NCBI RefSeq assembly: GCF_040639655.1
Contig: NZ_JBFAAI010000015.1
Coordinates: forward strand, 62,001-126,000
Length of the DNA: 64,000 nt
From: Actinoplanes sp040639655
Lineage (GTDB): Bacteria; Actinomycetota; Actinomycetes; Mycobacteriales; Micromonosporaceae
Direction: 5' to 3'
The translations under genes and the position numbers were made by a program. Below, in pieces: positions 35,990 to 45,181 of this stretch (within the stretch, counting starts at the first letter, position 1; every line of letters starts with the position of its first letter). The notes below the pieces were generated by a model. It worked only from the letters and a program-made list of their open reading frames with translations. It was not told where the DNA came from and ran no database searches.

Positions 35990-37837
35990 TCAGGACGGTG
36001 CGGGCTCGGTGATCTCGCGGCCGAACAGTGCGGTCAGGTCGGTCATCCGATACCGCTGGCCGTCCGGGCCGACGTCCAGCTGCTCGAGGAGCTGGAGGTC
36101 CACGAGCCGCTCGGTGAGCCTCTCGGCGAGCGACGGTGGCGGGGCAGCCGGAGGCGAGGTGGCGAGCAGCCGTGTCACCGCCGGGGCGGAGATCTCCGCG
36201 GTGCCGAGCCGGCTGAGGCGCCGGAACAGGTGTGCCTCGGCGTCGGTGAGCCGCCGGTAGCTGCCGTGGATGCGGGCCCGCACATCGAGATCACCGGTCG
36301 CCAGCTCGTCGAGTCGGCGGCGGTCGTCGCGCAGCCGGTCGGCCAGATCGGCCAGCCGCCAGCGAGGCCGGCCGGTGAGCCGGGCTCCGGCTGCGCGTAC
36401 CGCCAGGGGCAGCCCTTCGCAGGCGTGCAGGATGGTGCCGGCGGCGACCGGCTCGGCGGCCGTGCGGGCGACGCCGACCGTGCCGGTGAGCAGGTGCAGC
36501 GCCGCGGCCGGTGCCAGCGGGCCGAGGTGCGCCGTGGCGGTGGCGTCGAGGCTCGGCAGTCGTGGGCGGCTCGTCACCAGCACCGCGGTGCCCGGCTGGG
36601 CGCTCAGGAACGGCCGGACCTCCGCGGCGCCGCCCACGTCGTCGAGGACGATGAGCACCCGCCGCCCGGCCAATGTGGTCCGGAGCATCGCGGCGAGCTC
36701 GTCGACGTCGCGCGGCAGCGTGCTGGTGGCTCCCAGCGAGCGCAGCAGCATGGCGAGCGCGCCGGGGACCGGGGTCCGCGGGCCCGGCCCGGACGCGCGT
36801 ACGGCGATGAACAGCTGACCGTCGGGAAAGTGGTGCTGCACCGACCCGGCGACGGTGAGCGCCAGTGCGGATTTGCCGATGCCGGCGGGTCCGGAGACGA
36901 CCACGACGGCGGGCCCGTCGTTGTCGTGCGCGGCCCGCAGTGCCGCCTCCAGCCGTGTCGTCTCCTCGGCGCGGCCGGCGAACAGCAGCGGAGGCGGCGG
37001 CAACTGGCGTGGTGACTCCACGACCGGGGCCGGGCTCACGGTCACGGCTGGTTCGGCCGCCATCAGCAGCGGATCGGCGTGCAGGATCTTGCGGTGCAGT
37101 GCCTGCAGTTGCGGGCCCGGCTCGACGCCCAGCTCCTCGCTCAGCACCAGGTAGCCCTCCTGGAACACCTGCAGGGCCTCGCCTTGGCGGCCGAGCTGGT
37201 AGAGCGACCGCATCAGCAGGGCCCGGAGCCCTTCACGCAAGGGGTGTGCCGCCACCAGCTCGGTCAGCTCGGCGACCAGGCCGCCGGTCGCCCCGACCTG
37301 AGCCTCGGCGTCGATGCGCCGTTCCAGCACGGCCAGCCGTGCCTCGTCGAGCCGGGCCGCCGCGGCACGGAACAGTGGCGTGCCGAGCCCGTCGAACGCC
37401 GGGCCACGCCAGTGCCCGAGTGCCTCGCGGAACAGCGCCGCGGCGCGGCGATGATCGCCGTTGGCCGCGGCCTGTTCGCCGCTCGCGCTCAGCTGTTCGA
37501 AGGCGTGCAGATCGAGGTCGCCGTCGGGGACGCGGACCACGTATCCGGGGGCCCGGGTGAGGATCGGGCTCGGGCCGGGTGCCGTGAGCGAGCTCATCAG
37601 CCGCCGCAATGCCGAGACATAGGTCTGTACCAGGCCGGTGGCGCTGGCCGGTGGTTGTTCTCCCCAGATGGCGTCGACCAGACGGCCGGCCGAGACGACC
37701 ATGTTCGCGTTGAGCAGCCCGGCGCCGAGCAGCGCCTGCTGTTTGATCGATGTCAGTGCCAGGGACCGGTCGTGGAACCGCAGTTCCACCGGGCCGAGCA
37801 CGCCGAATCGCAATGCCGTGCCGTCCATCGTCTGCAC
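35990..37837 (-). CDS. AfsR/SARP-type regulator with NTPase domain
   Basis: 615 residues. The start is GTG 37837 or ATG 37828 (GGGGGAG upstream serves either). An OmpR-like winged helix at about 10-105 is followed by the bacterial transcriptional activation domain (BTAD) about 108-255 and an NB-ARC-like ATPase with P-loop GPAGIGKS (316-323) and Walker B VLIVLDD. It ends without the TPR block of full AfsR. It lies 27 bp after the NlpC/P60 gene and inside the lectin-hydrolase series, so it probably activates that series and is part of its own regulon. Confidence 0.87.
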   Translation of the reverse strand: MQTMDGTALRFGVLGPVELRFHDRSLALTSIKQQALLGAGLLNANMVVSAGRLVDAIWGEQPPASATGLVQTYVSALRRLMSSLTAPGPSPILTRAPGYVVRVPDGDLDLHAFEQLSASGEQAAANGDHRRAAALFREALGHWRGPAFDGLGTPLFRAAAARLDEARLAVLERRIDAEAQVGATGGLVAELTELVAAHPLREGLRALLMRSLYQLGRQGEALQVFQEGYLVLSEELGVEPGPQLQALHRKILHADPLLMAAEPAVTVSPAPVVESPRQLPPPPLLFAGRAEETTRLEAALRAAHDNDGPAVVVVSGPAGIGKSALALTVAGSVQHHFPDGQLFIAVRASGPGPRTPVPGALAMLLRSLGATSTLPRDVDELAAMLRTTLAGRRVLIVLDDVGGAAEVRPFLSAQPGTAVLVTSRPRLPSLDATATAHLGPLAPAAALHLLTGTVGVARTAAEPVAAGTILHACEGLPLAVRAAGARLTGRPRWRLADLADRLRDDRRRLDELATGDLDVRARIHGSYRRLTDAEAHLFRRLSRLGTAEISAPAVTRLLATSPPAAPPPSLAERLTERLVDLQLLEQLDVGPDGQRYRMTDLTALFGREITEPAPS

Positions 37838-37864
37838 TTCTCCCCCGTGGTGACGATGCGGTTG

Positions 37865-39121
37865 TCAGTAGCGCATGGGCTGCGCCGAGAGCACGGTCTG
37901 GACCCAGCCGCCGGTGTCGACGGGGTTCTGTCCGCGCAGGTCGTCGCCGTCGCCGTCGAACGGTGATCCGTCGACGTAAAAGGACAGGCTGCCGTCGCGG
38001 CGCTGGCCGTAGTACAGGCCGCCGCCCGGGGAGAGCAGAGCGTCGAAGACCTGCCAGGTGGTGGAGCGCAGTTCGTGGCGGTCCCAGTCGCCGCCGCCCC
38101 TGATGCGGTACGAGATCAGTTCGCCCTCGCTGGTGGTGCCGAGCAGCCAGTCCGGGCCGGTCGCGGTGAGGGTCTTGAGGACGAAGCCGGTGCCGATGAG
38201 GCCGTCGCTGGTGATGGCCGTGGCCGCCGGCTTGCTGCCGTTGACGGTGTACCGGCGCAATTCGCCGTCGGCGATGCCGTAGAGATCACCGTGGCCGTCG
38301 TAGGCGAGCAGCTGGTGGGTCCATCCACCATCGAGGTAAACCGGCGCGTGGAACGTCAGGGACGTGTTGTTGGTGATGACGTCGACCCGGTAGAGCTGGC
38401 CGGCCGGTGAGGTGAGCAGGATGGTGTTGAAGTTCAGCGTCGCCATCGCCACCGGGGTGAACCCGACCGTGGCGGTGGAGACGACGGTCTTCAGCCGCCG
38501 GCCGCCGCCCGGTTCGATGGCCGTGTAGGTGAGCCGGCCGTCCGCGAGTGCGCCGTAGACCGAGACGGCGCCCGGCGCACCGATCCGCTCGTACCGGATG
38601 GGCGTGTAGCCGGCGTAGCTGTTCCAGGTGCGTTCGACGGCCCGGCCGGCTCCGGCGGTCTGCTCGATGACGACCGGTCTGGTGTGGTCGCTGTCGGCCC
38701 ACCGCACGAACAGAGCGGCGTGGTTGGTGTGCGGGTCACCGGTGTAGCGCAGCAGAGCGTCACCGGGCAGCAGGTCGGCGGCCGGGATGCGGATGCTGCG
38801 CTCGTCGAGGTTCACCGTGGCCCAGGTGTCACCGAGTCCGCCGAGTCCCCACGCCATCGAGATCAGGCCCGAGCAGTCGGTACGGTAGTCGCCGTAGCCG
38901 TTGGTGTAGCAGCGATCCTGCGCGTACGTGACGTCGTCGGCCACCCAGCTGCGGGCGCGAGCGACAGCGCCGGCCCGGGTGACGTAGGCGTCGTCGCCGT
39001 TGTCGCCGCAGCGACCCGAGTGGTAGTTACCGGACGCCTGGGCCGGCCCGGTGACCAGCAGACCGCCGACGGCCACCAGTGACACCAGCAGCGCGCGAGC
39101 GGCCCTGTGCAGATTTACCAT
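37865..39121 (-). CDS. Secreted NlpC/P60-type peptidase with tachylectin-type propeller
   Basis: 418 residues from ATG 39121 (GGGAGGG 8 nt upstream). Signal peptide about 1-29; an NlpC/P60-like papain-fold domain about 48-180 with nucleophile C83 (RTDCSGL) and H134 (TNHAALFV); then a tachylectin-2-like propeller about 185-418. NlpC/P60 enzymes cleave peptidoglycan stem peptides. It is the promoter-proximal gene of the leftward series and has a SARP-type box plus a matching -10 upstream. Confidence 0.85.
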   Translation of the reverse strand: MVNLHRAARALLVSLVAVGGLLVTGPAQASGNYHSGRCGDNGDDAYVTRAGAVARARSWVADDVTYAQDRCYTNGYGDYRTDCSGLISMAWGLGGLGDTWATVNLDERSIRIPAADLLPGDALLRYTGDPHTNHAALFVRWADSDHTRPVVIEQTAGAGRAVERTWNSYAGYTPIRYERIGAPGAVSVYGALADGRLTYTAIEPGGGRRLKTVVSTATVGFTPVAMATLNFNTILLTSPAGQLYRVDVITNNTSLTFHAPVYLDGGWTHQLLAYDGHGDLYGIADGELRRYTVNGSKPAATAITSDGLIGTGFVLKTLTATGPDWLLGTTSEGELISYRIRGGGDWDRHELRSTTWQVFDALLSPGGGLYYGQRRDGSLSFYVDGSPFDGDGDDLRGQNPVDTGGWVQTVLSAQPMRY

Positions 39122-39176
39122 GATGAAACCCTCCCCGTTGTGTCGGGGCTAGGTTGCGGTGCGGTACTGACCCGCG

Positions 39177-39226
39177 ACTGTAGGGCCTATGCCCGTATCT
39201 GACCCGTACTGCGCCCGTACTACGCT
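39177..39226. promoter_or_regulatory. SARP-box with divergent promoters
   Basis: Three copies of CCCGTA(C/T) start at 39192, 39203 and 39214, exactly 11 bp apart, the known geometry of SARP binding sites. On the minus strand they read (G/A)TACGGG and are followed 9 bp later by TACAGT (39177-39182), a good actinobacterial -10 for the NlpC/P60 gene. On the plus strand TACGCT at 39221-39226 lies 7 nt before the GTG of the XRE-SARP gene, fitting a leaderless transcript. A SARP bound here would activate leftward and could block rightward transcription. Confidence 0.75.
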
Positions 39227-39232
39227 GCGGTC

Positions 39233-42200
39233 GTGGACCACGGCGATCTTCAATTCGGCGCCCGGCTGCGCCAGTTGCGTGAACAAGCCGCCCTCACCCA
39301 GTCTGAGCTGGCCGAACGTGCCGGGATCAGCCTTGCCGCGGTCCGTGACCTGGAGCAGGGACGCAGCCGAAGCCCTCGACCGTCGTCGATCAACGCACTG
39401 GTCGCGGCACTGGGCCTCGAACCGGCCGGCCGTGCCGCGCTGCTGCGGGCGGCAACCCGTGCCCGGCCGGGGCCGGAGCCACGGCCGACACCGGACGGTG
39501 AAGCCGGGATTCTGGTGCTGGGTCCTCTGGAGACGTTCGTCGGTGCCGAGCGCGTCGACCTCGGCTCCGGACGGCACTGCGTGGTCCTGACCCGCCTCGC
39601 ACTCACCCCCAACACCGCCGTGCACCGTGACGAGCTCGTCGACCTGCTGTGGGGCCGCGACGTCCCGTCGTCGGCGGTCAATCTGATCCAGACCTACGTG
39701 AGCCGGCTGCGCCGGGCGCTGGAGCCCGGGCGGACGGCCCGCGGCATCTCGCACCTGTTGTCGCTCGCGCGCGGCGCGTACCGGCTGAACGTCACCGACG
39801 ACCAGGTCGATCTGCTGCGGCTACGGCGGCTGGCCGCCCGCGCCGAGGCCACGACCGAGGCCGACGCGGCCCTCGCCCTGCTCGAGGAGGCCCTCGGACT
39901 GTGGCGCGGCGGCCCGGACGCCACCGAACTGCAGGGCACACCACTGGTCGCCCAGCTCGGCGACGAGCACCTCAACATCGTGCTGCGCCACGCCGACCTC
40001 GCCTACCGGACCGGCCGGGCCGAAAAAGCCCTGCCCCGGCTGCGGGTGCTTGCCGGGCGGCACCGGCTGCACGAGCCGCTGCAGGCCCGGCTGATCATCA
40101 CGCTGGCCGCGTCGGGGCGGCAGGCCGAAGCGCTCGCGGCATACGACGGCATCCGTCAGGAACTCGCCGACGAGCTCGGCATCGACCCGGGCCCGGACCT
40201 CGTCGAAGCACACCGGGGCGTCCTGCAACGGCGGTGGCTGCGCACGGCACCCGCCCCGGCACCGCAACCCCGTACCGCTCCGGTGTTCCAGGCGCCGGCG
40301 CCGCCGGCGGACTTCACCGGCCGGGCCGACCATCTCGATCAGGTCGTCGGCCTGCTCAGTTCCGGGACGGTGTGCGTCATCTCGGGCGTGGCCGGGGTCG
40401 GCAAGACGGCCCTGGCGTTGCAGGCCGCCCAGCGGCTGCGTGCGGCGTACACCGACGGTCAGCTCTACATCGACCTGCAGGGCGCCGGACCGCAACCGGT
40501 CGCCCCGGTCGCCGCCCTGGCCCGGTTCCTGCGGGCGCTCGGGGTCGAAGGCCGCCGGATCCCGGCCGACGCTGCGGAGAGCGCCGCGCTGTTGCGCAGC
40601 ACACTCACCGACCGGCGGATGCTGATCATTCTCGACAATGCCCGCGAGGCCGCGCAGGTGTTACCCCTGCTGCCGGGCGTCGGTGGCTGCGCCGTGCTGG
40701 TGACCAGCCGCCGGACCCTGGCCGACCTGCCCAGCACGAAGATCGTCAGGCTGGCCGGCTTCACCCCCGGCGAAGCGCTCGACCTGCTGGCCCAGACCGC
40801 CGGAGAGGCCCGGGTCGCGGCCGAGGCCGAGGCGGCCCGCGAGCTGACGCGGCTGTGCGGCCTGCTGCCGATCGCGTTGCGGGTCGCCGGCGGCCGGCTC
40901 GCCGCCGGTTCGGCCTGGACGATCCGCTCGCTGGTCGATCGGCTCCGCGACGAGAAGAGCCGCCTGCGGGAACTGCACGTCGGTGACACCCGCGTCAGCG
41001 CCAGCTTCGAACTGAGCTACGCCGACCTGGGGCCGACGGCCGCACGGGCGTTCCGGCTGCTCGCACTCGTGCCGGGCGACGACTTCACCGTGGACGCCGC
41101 GACCGCGCTGCTGGGCACCGACGCCCACACCCCGATCAGCAACCTGGTCGACGGCAACCTTCTGCAGACGTCGCGGACCGGCCACTTCCGGTTTCACGAC
41201 CTGCTGCGGCTGTTCGCCGCTCAACGCTGCGAGGAACAGGACCCGGCGCCGGTACGGGCGGCCGCGCTGGACGGGCTGCGACAGCACTATCTCGACCGTG
41301 CCGCGGCCGCCCTGCTGCTGATCTATCCGGCGATGGTGCGCCTGCCGTACGAGCCGGAGCACACCTTCGACAGCGCCGACGACGCGCTCGCCTGGCTGGA
41401 CGCGGAGATCGACAACATTGTCGCCGCGGTACGGCTGGGCGGCCCGTACGCATGGCGGATCGCCGACCAGTTGCGCGGATACTTCTTCATCCGCCGCACC
41501 GGCGTACCGTGGCTCGGCACCGCCCAGGCCGGGCTGGCCGCCGCCGACGAGGCCGATGACCCCCGGGCGCGGGCCGCCATGCATCAGACCCTGGGTCAGG
41601 CACAGTGGTCGCTCGGCCGCCACGAGGAGGCGCTGCGCCGGTACGGCGACGGCGAACGGTTCGCGCAGCAGGCCGGCTGGCATCTGGCCGCGGCCTACCT
41701 GCGGCACAACATCGGTCTCGTGGAGGCCGAGCTGGGACGCATCGCCCCGGCGCAGGAGTCCTTCCAGCAGGCGCTGCAGCTGAGCCGCCGGCACGGTTTC
41801 CAGCACGTCGAGGCGGTCACGCTCAACGATCTCGGTGCGATGTACCACGACCAGGGCCGGCTGGCCGAAGCGGCCGAACACTTCACCCAGGCGCTGGAGG
41901 TCAACACCACCCGGGAGCGGGAGCGGTCGGCGCTGGCCAACCGCAGCAACCTCGGCATGGTGTTGCGCCAGCTCGGTGACTACGACGCGGCGATGAGACA
42001 TCTGCGCAGTGCCCTCGACGGCTACCGCGCCCTCGGCGACGCGAGCGGCGAACTGTCGGTCCTCGACGAGATGAGCCAGGTCTACGGCCAGCGGGGCGAA
42101 CACCGGGCGGCGGTGTCAGCCGCGCGGGAAGGACTGGACCTGACGAGGTTCACCGGCAACCGGCGTGCCGAGACGGCATTGCTGACCACCACCGGCGAGG

Positions 42201-42565
42201 CGCTGCTGGGCGCCGGTTCACCCGCTGCCGCACTGCCCCTGTTCGAGGAGTCGTACGCGCTGGCGACCGAGCTCACCTACCCCTACTTCCAGTCACGTGC
42301 CCAGATCGGTGTGGCTCGCGCCCGGCTGGCGATGGGGGACGCCAGCGGCTGGCTGGCGCCGGCGCGGGCAGCGCTGGTCGCTGCCCGCGCCGGCGGTTAC
42401 CGCCTGCTCCAGGCCGATGCGCTGCTCACGCTGGCCCGTGGCAACGTGGCGGCCGGCCGGCCGGGCGAAGCCGAGCCACTGGCCCGGGAGGCACTGGAGA
42501 TCGCCCGTGCCACCGGTTCGCCGTCGCACGAGGCGGAGATCCTGCGGGAACTGGAACAGGTGTGA
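39233..42565 (+). CDS. XRE-BTAD-NB-ARC-TPR regulator (AfsR/SARP family with extra N-terminal HTH)
   Basis: 1110 residues from GTG 39233, without an SD and probably leaderless. An XRE-type helix-turn-helix at about 10-60 precedes an OmpR-like/BTAD unit (about 85-340), an NB-ARC ATPase with P-loop near 385-392 (GVAGVGKT) and Walker B MLIILDN, and a TPR array (about 720-1110). It is the largest regulator in the window, divergent from the lectin-hydrolase series, and its promoter overlaps the SARP-box. Likely part of a two-regulator switch with the SARP at 35990-37837. Confidence 0.87.
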   Translation: MDHGDLQFGARLRQLREQAALTQSELAERAGISLAAVRDLEQGRSRSPRPSSINALVAALGLEPAGRAALLRAATRARPGPEPRPTPDGEAGILVLGPLETFVGAERVDLGSGRHCVVLTRLALTPNTAVHRDELVDLLWGRDVPSSAVNLIQTYVSRLRRALEPGRTARGISHLLSLARGAYRLNVTDDQVDLLRLRRLAARAEATTEADAALALLEEALGLWRGGPDATELQGTPLVAQLGDEHLNIVLRHADLAYRTGRAEKALPRLRVLAGRHRLHEPLQARLIITLAASGRQAEALAAYDGIRQELADELGIDPGPDLVEAHRGVLQRRWLRTAPAPAPQPRTAPVFQAPAPPADFTGRADHLDQVVGLLSSGTVCVISGVAGVGKTALALQAAQRLRAAYTDGQLYIDLQGAGPQPVAPVAALARFLRALGVEGRRIPADAAESAALLRSTLTDRRMLIILDNAREAAQVLPLLPGVGGCAVLVTSRRTLADLPSTKIVRLAGFTPGEALDLLAQTAGEARVAAEAEAARELTRLCGLLPIALRVAGGRLAAGSAWTIRSLVDRLRDEKSRLRELHVGDTRVSASFELSYADLGPTAARAFRLLALVPGDDFTVDAATALLGTDAHTPISNLVDGNLLQTSRTGHFRFHDLLRLFAAQRCEEQDPAPVRAAALDGLRQHYLDRAAAALLLIYPAMVRLPYEPEHTFDSADDALAWLDAEIDNIVAAVRLGGPYAWRIADQLRGYFFIRRTGVPWLGTAQAGLAAADEADDPRARAAMHQTLGQAQWSLGRHEEALRRYGDGERFAQQAGWHLAAAYLRHNIGLVEAELGRIAPAQESFQQALQLSRRHGFQHVEAVTLNDLGAMYHDQGRLAEAAEHFTQALEVNTTRERERSALANRSNLGMVLRQLGDYDAAMRHLRSALDGYRALGDASGELSVLDEMSQVYGQRGEHRAAVSAAREGLDLTRFTGNRRAETALLTTTGEALLGAGSPAAALPLFEESYALATELTYPYFQSRAQIGVARARLAMGDASGWLAPARAALVAARAGGYRLLQADALLTLARGNVAAGRPGEAEPLAREALEIARATGSPSHEAEILRELEQV

Positions 42566-42652
42566 GACGCGCGGCCGACGCGCCCGGCGGATGGCTCGTG
42601 TCGGTCAGGTAAATGGGGTGACATCCGTCGTGGGGGTACGGAGACTTGCCGG

Positions 42653-44017
42653 GTGAGTCTCGACGCCGTCCTCCGTCAAGTGCGCCCGCCGTCGAAGCTG
42701 GCCGGACGGTTGTCCGTTCAATCGCTGCTCTTCGCCGTCGGCGAAGGTACCTTCATGACCGGCTCGGCGGTCTTCTTCACCCAGATCGTCGGGCTGTCCG
42801 CCGCGCAGGTCGGTCTCGGGCTGACCATCGCCGGGATCGCCGCGTTCCTGGCGGCACTGCCGATGGGCAAACTGGTCGACCGCTTCGGGCCGAAGAGGAT
42901 GTGGGCCGTCAGCGCGACCGGGCAGGCGGCGATGTTCGCGGTCTGGCCCTTCATCACCGACTTCCGCGGGTACGTCGCCATGGCCGTCTGCATGGAGGTC
43001 ATCGGCGCACTCGGCAACGCCGCACACGGCGCCTACACGATCGACGCCCTGCCGCCCGAGGAGCGGGTGACGTCCCGCGCGTACATGTACTCGGCCCTGA
43101 ACGTCGGCTTTACCCTCGGCTCACTGGTCGGGGGTGTCGCGCTGGCGTTCCAGTCCAACGACGTCCTGCACGCGCTGCCCTGGTTCACCGCCGTGGTGTT
43201 CCTGGTCAACGGCGCCGCCATCATCCGGCTGCCGCGTGCCGCGCATGACAAGCGGACCGCGGTGGAACGGAAGGTCAAGATCCCCGGGCCGGGACCGTTG
43301 CGTAACCCCGGCTGGCTCCTGACCACCTTCTTCACCGGCGTGTTCTGGACCAACCAGGTGCTGCTCAACGTCGTGATCCCGCTGTGGCTGGTGGAGCAGA
43401 CGGACGCCCCCAGGGTGCTGCTGGCCCTGCTGTTCGCCACGAACACGGTGATGTGCATCTTCCTGCCGATGGCAGCGGCACGCGGAGTCACCGGCGTACC
43501 CACGGCTCTGCGGGCGATCCGGCTGTCGTCGGCCTTCTTCGTGATCTCCTGCCTGATCACCCTGGCGACCCACGACACCGTCGGCTGGGTCACGATCGTC
43601 CTGGTCTGGCTGGGACATGTGACGGTCACCGGTGCCGAGTTGTATCTCTCGGCCGCCCACTGGACGTTCGACGCGGAATTGATGGACCCACGTCAGCGAG
43701 GTGCCTACCAGGGCGCCGGCGAGATGAGCGCCACCCTGGGCAAGGTGTGGGCGCCGGCGGTGTTCACGTTCCTCGCGATGAACTGGGGTGCCGGCGGCTG
43801 GCTGCTGATCGCCGGCATCATCGTGCTGGCGACGATCGGCATCCACCCGTCGACCGCGATGGCGCGGCGGTTCCTGGTGAAGCACGTCCCCGCCGAGGTC
43901 CTGGCCGACGCGCGAGCCTCCACCGCCGACGCGCCGGCGCCGGACGACACCCCCGCCCCGGACCCGGAAACGCGGGCGGGCCGTCGTGTCGACGCCGCCA
44001 CGATACCGCCTGACTGA
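42653..44017 (+). CDS. MFS transporter
   Basis: 454 residues from GTG 42653 (GGAG 9 nt upstream). About 12 hydrophobic spans, with the MFS loop 2-3 signature in a GKLVDRFGPKRMW form. The last 45 residues are a hydrophilic Ala/Pro/Asp-rich cytoplasmic tail. It probably works as a drug or metabolite exporter, but substrate cannot be read from sequence. It follows the XRE-SARP gene by 87 bp on the same strand. Confidence 0.82.
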   Translation: MSLDAVLRQVRPPSKLAGRLSVQSLLFAVGEGTFMTGSAVFFTQIVGLSAAQVGLGLTIAGIAAFLAALPMGKLVDRFGPKRMWAVSATGQAAMFAVWPFITDFRGYVAMAVCMEVIGALGNAAHGAYTIDALPPEERVTSRAYMYSALNVGFTLGSLVGGVALAFQSNDVLHALPWFTAVVFLVNGAAIIRLPRAAHDKRTAVERKVKIPGPGPLRNPGWLLTTFFTGVFWTNQVLLNVVIPLWLVEQTDAPRVLLALLFATNTVMCIFLPMAAARGVTGVPTALRAIRLSSAFFVISCLITLATHDTVGWVTIVLVWLGHVTVTGAELYLSAAHWTFDAELMDPRQRGAYQGAGEMSATLGKVWAPAVFTFLAMNWGAGGWLLIAGIIVLATIGIHPSTAMARRFLVKHVPAEVLADARASTADAPAPDDTPAPDPETRAGRRVDAATIPPD

Positions 44018-44082
44018 CCCCGATCCGGTGCTCGCGGTAGCCGCCGGACGCCGGGTTGATCCGGTCACCTAGGGTCGACGCC

Positions 44083-44223
44083 ATGACCGAAGGTGACAGC
44101 ACCGACTCCCCCGCCCGGCTGCCGGTTCCCGAGGCGGCCGCGGCGACTCCGTGGGCGCTGGTTCTGCTCGCGGCCGGCGCCGTCGTAAGCGTGGTGCTCC
44201 GGCGGAGGCGCGCCAAGGCCTGA
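44083..44223 (+). CDS. Small membrane protein, 46 aa
   Basis: ATG 44083 to TGA 44223. A short hydrophilic head (TEGDSTDSPARLPVPE), one hydrophobic span about 23-39 and an RRRRAKA tail. The order proline motif, span and Arg cluster resembles the C-terminal sorting tail of wall-anchored proteins, but LPxTG is not present and there is no signal peptide, so it may simply be a small membrane protein. A hairpin terminator follows directly. Confidence 0.5.
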   Translation: MTEGDSTDSPARLPVPEAAAATPWALVLLAAGAVVSVVLRRRRAKA

Positions 44224-44237
44224 CCGTTCCCGTGTGC

Positions 44238-44265
44238 CCGGGCCGGAGGTCACGCTCCGGCCCGG
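44238..44265. terminator. Bidirectional hairpin with the imine-reductase stop codon in its loop
   Basis: A perfect 11-bp stem (44238-44248 and 44255-44265) with a 6-nt loop between the convergent ends of the small membrane protein gene and the imine reductase-like gene. The TCA (stop codon of the latter on the minus strand, 44250-44252) lies in the loop. Confidence 0.7.
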
Positions 44266-45107
44266 ATGCTTTCGATGATCCGCGCGAAACCTTCAGCGCC
44301 GTGCCCGGCGTCGACCTGCCGCCGGATCAGCCGCTGCACCACGTCCACCATCTCGGTACCGATCCCCTGCGCCCGGCCGGCGTCGATCAGGTCGGTCAGG
44401 TCGGAGAAGGCGAGGCTCTGCTGGCCCGGCACGGTGTAGTCCCCGTTGTCGACAACCGCGGCGAACCCGGCGAGGGCCCCCGTCATGGCGGCCAGCCAGG
44501 GCGCCGCCATCCGCGCGAACTCGACCGCGGTCATCCCGGTCGGCGCCACCATGGCCGCGCCGTGCAGGAAACCGGCGAACATCACGTACATCCCGCTGAG
44601 CAGCGCCAGATCGTAGAGCGACGCCAGCCCCGGGTCCACACCCACGTAGCGGCTCGTCCCCCACACCTCCAGCACCGCCCGGTGATCGGCGAAGACCGCC
44701 GCCGACCCGCTGTAGAGGATCGACGCGCCCGGGCTTCCGATCATGTCCGGAACGGCCATGATGCCTCCGTCGAGATAGACGGCTCCGGCCTTCCCGGCCC
44801 ACACCGCCAGTTCTCGTGCCTGCTCCGGAGTTGTCGTGGTCACGTTGACCACCGCCCGCCCGGCCAGCTCCCCGATCGGGTCGAGGACCTGGTGCACCGA
44901 GGCGTGGTCGGACAAGCAGACGATGACAACCGGGCCGGCCGCGACGGCTTCGGCTGCCGTGGCCGCCTCCGCCGCCCCGATCAGCTCCGACGCCTTGCCC
45001 GGCGAGCGGTTCCACACCGTTGTCGGGTGACCGGCCTCCAGCAGCGCCGACGCGAGCGCGGTCCCCATCGCGCCCAGGCCCAGAACGGTTACCGCAGTTT
45101 TTGTCAT
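44250..45107 (-). CDS. NAD(P)-binding oxidoreductase, imine reductase-like (6PGDH family)
   Basis: 285 residues from ATG 45107. N-terminal Rossmann fold with GLGAMGTALA at about 10-19 and WNRSP, as in NADPH-preferring members; beta-hydroxyacid dehydrogenase-like C-terminal helices including the IRED-type dimer region. The segment DGGIMAVPDMIG matches imine reductases. Substrate unknown. It is divergent from an HxlR regulator with a palindrome in the shared promoter, so it is probably under its control. Confidence 0.82.
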   Translation of the reverse strand: MTKTAVTVLGLGAMGTALASALLEAGHPTTVWNRSPGKASELIGAAEAATAAEAVAAGPVVIVCLSDHASVHQVLDPIGELAGRAVVNVTTTTPEQARELAVWAGKAGAVYLDGGIMAVPDMIGSPGASILYSGSAAVFADHRAVLEVWGTSRYVGVDPGLASLYDLALLSGMYVMFAGFLHGAAMVAPTGMTAVEFARMAAPWLAAMTGALAGFAAVVDNGDYTVPGQQSLAFSDLTDLIDAGRAQGIGTEMVDVVQRLIRRQVDAGHGAEGFARIIESIRAGA

Positions 45108-45140
45108 GCCTCGATCCTCGACGGCACTCCTACGATGGGC

Positions 45141-45167
45141 CAGTACCGACTATTTAGTGGGGTACTG
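45141..45167. promoter_or_regulatory. Likely HxlR operator CAGTACC-N13-GGTACTG
   Basis: A perfect 7-bp inverted repeat with 13-bp spacer, in the 74-bp gap between the imine reductase-like gene and the hxlR-type gene. HxlR proteins bind dyads of this type between divergent genes and often respond to electrophiles. Confidence 0.65.
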
Positions 45168-45181
45168 ACCGAAAGGTAAGC

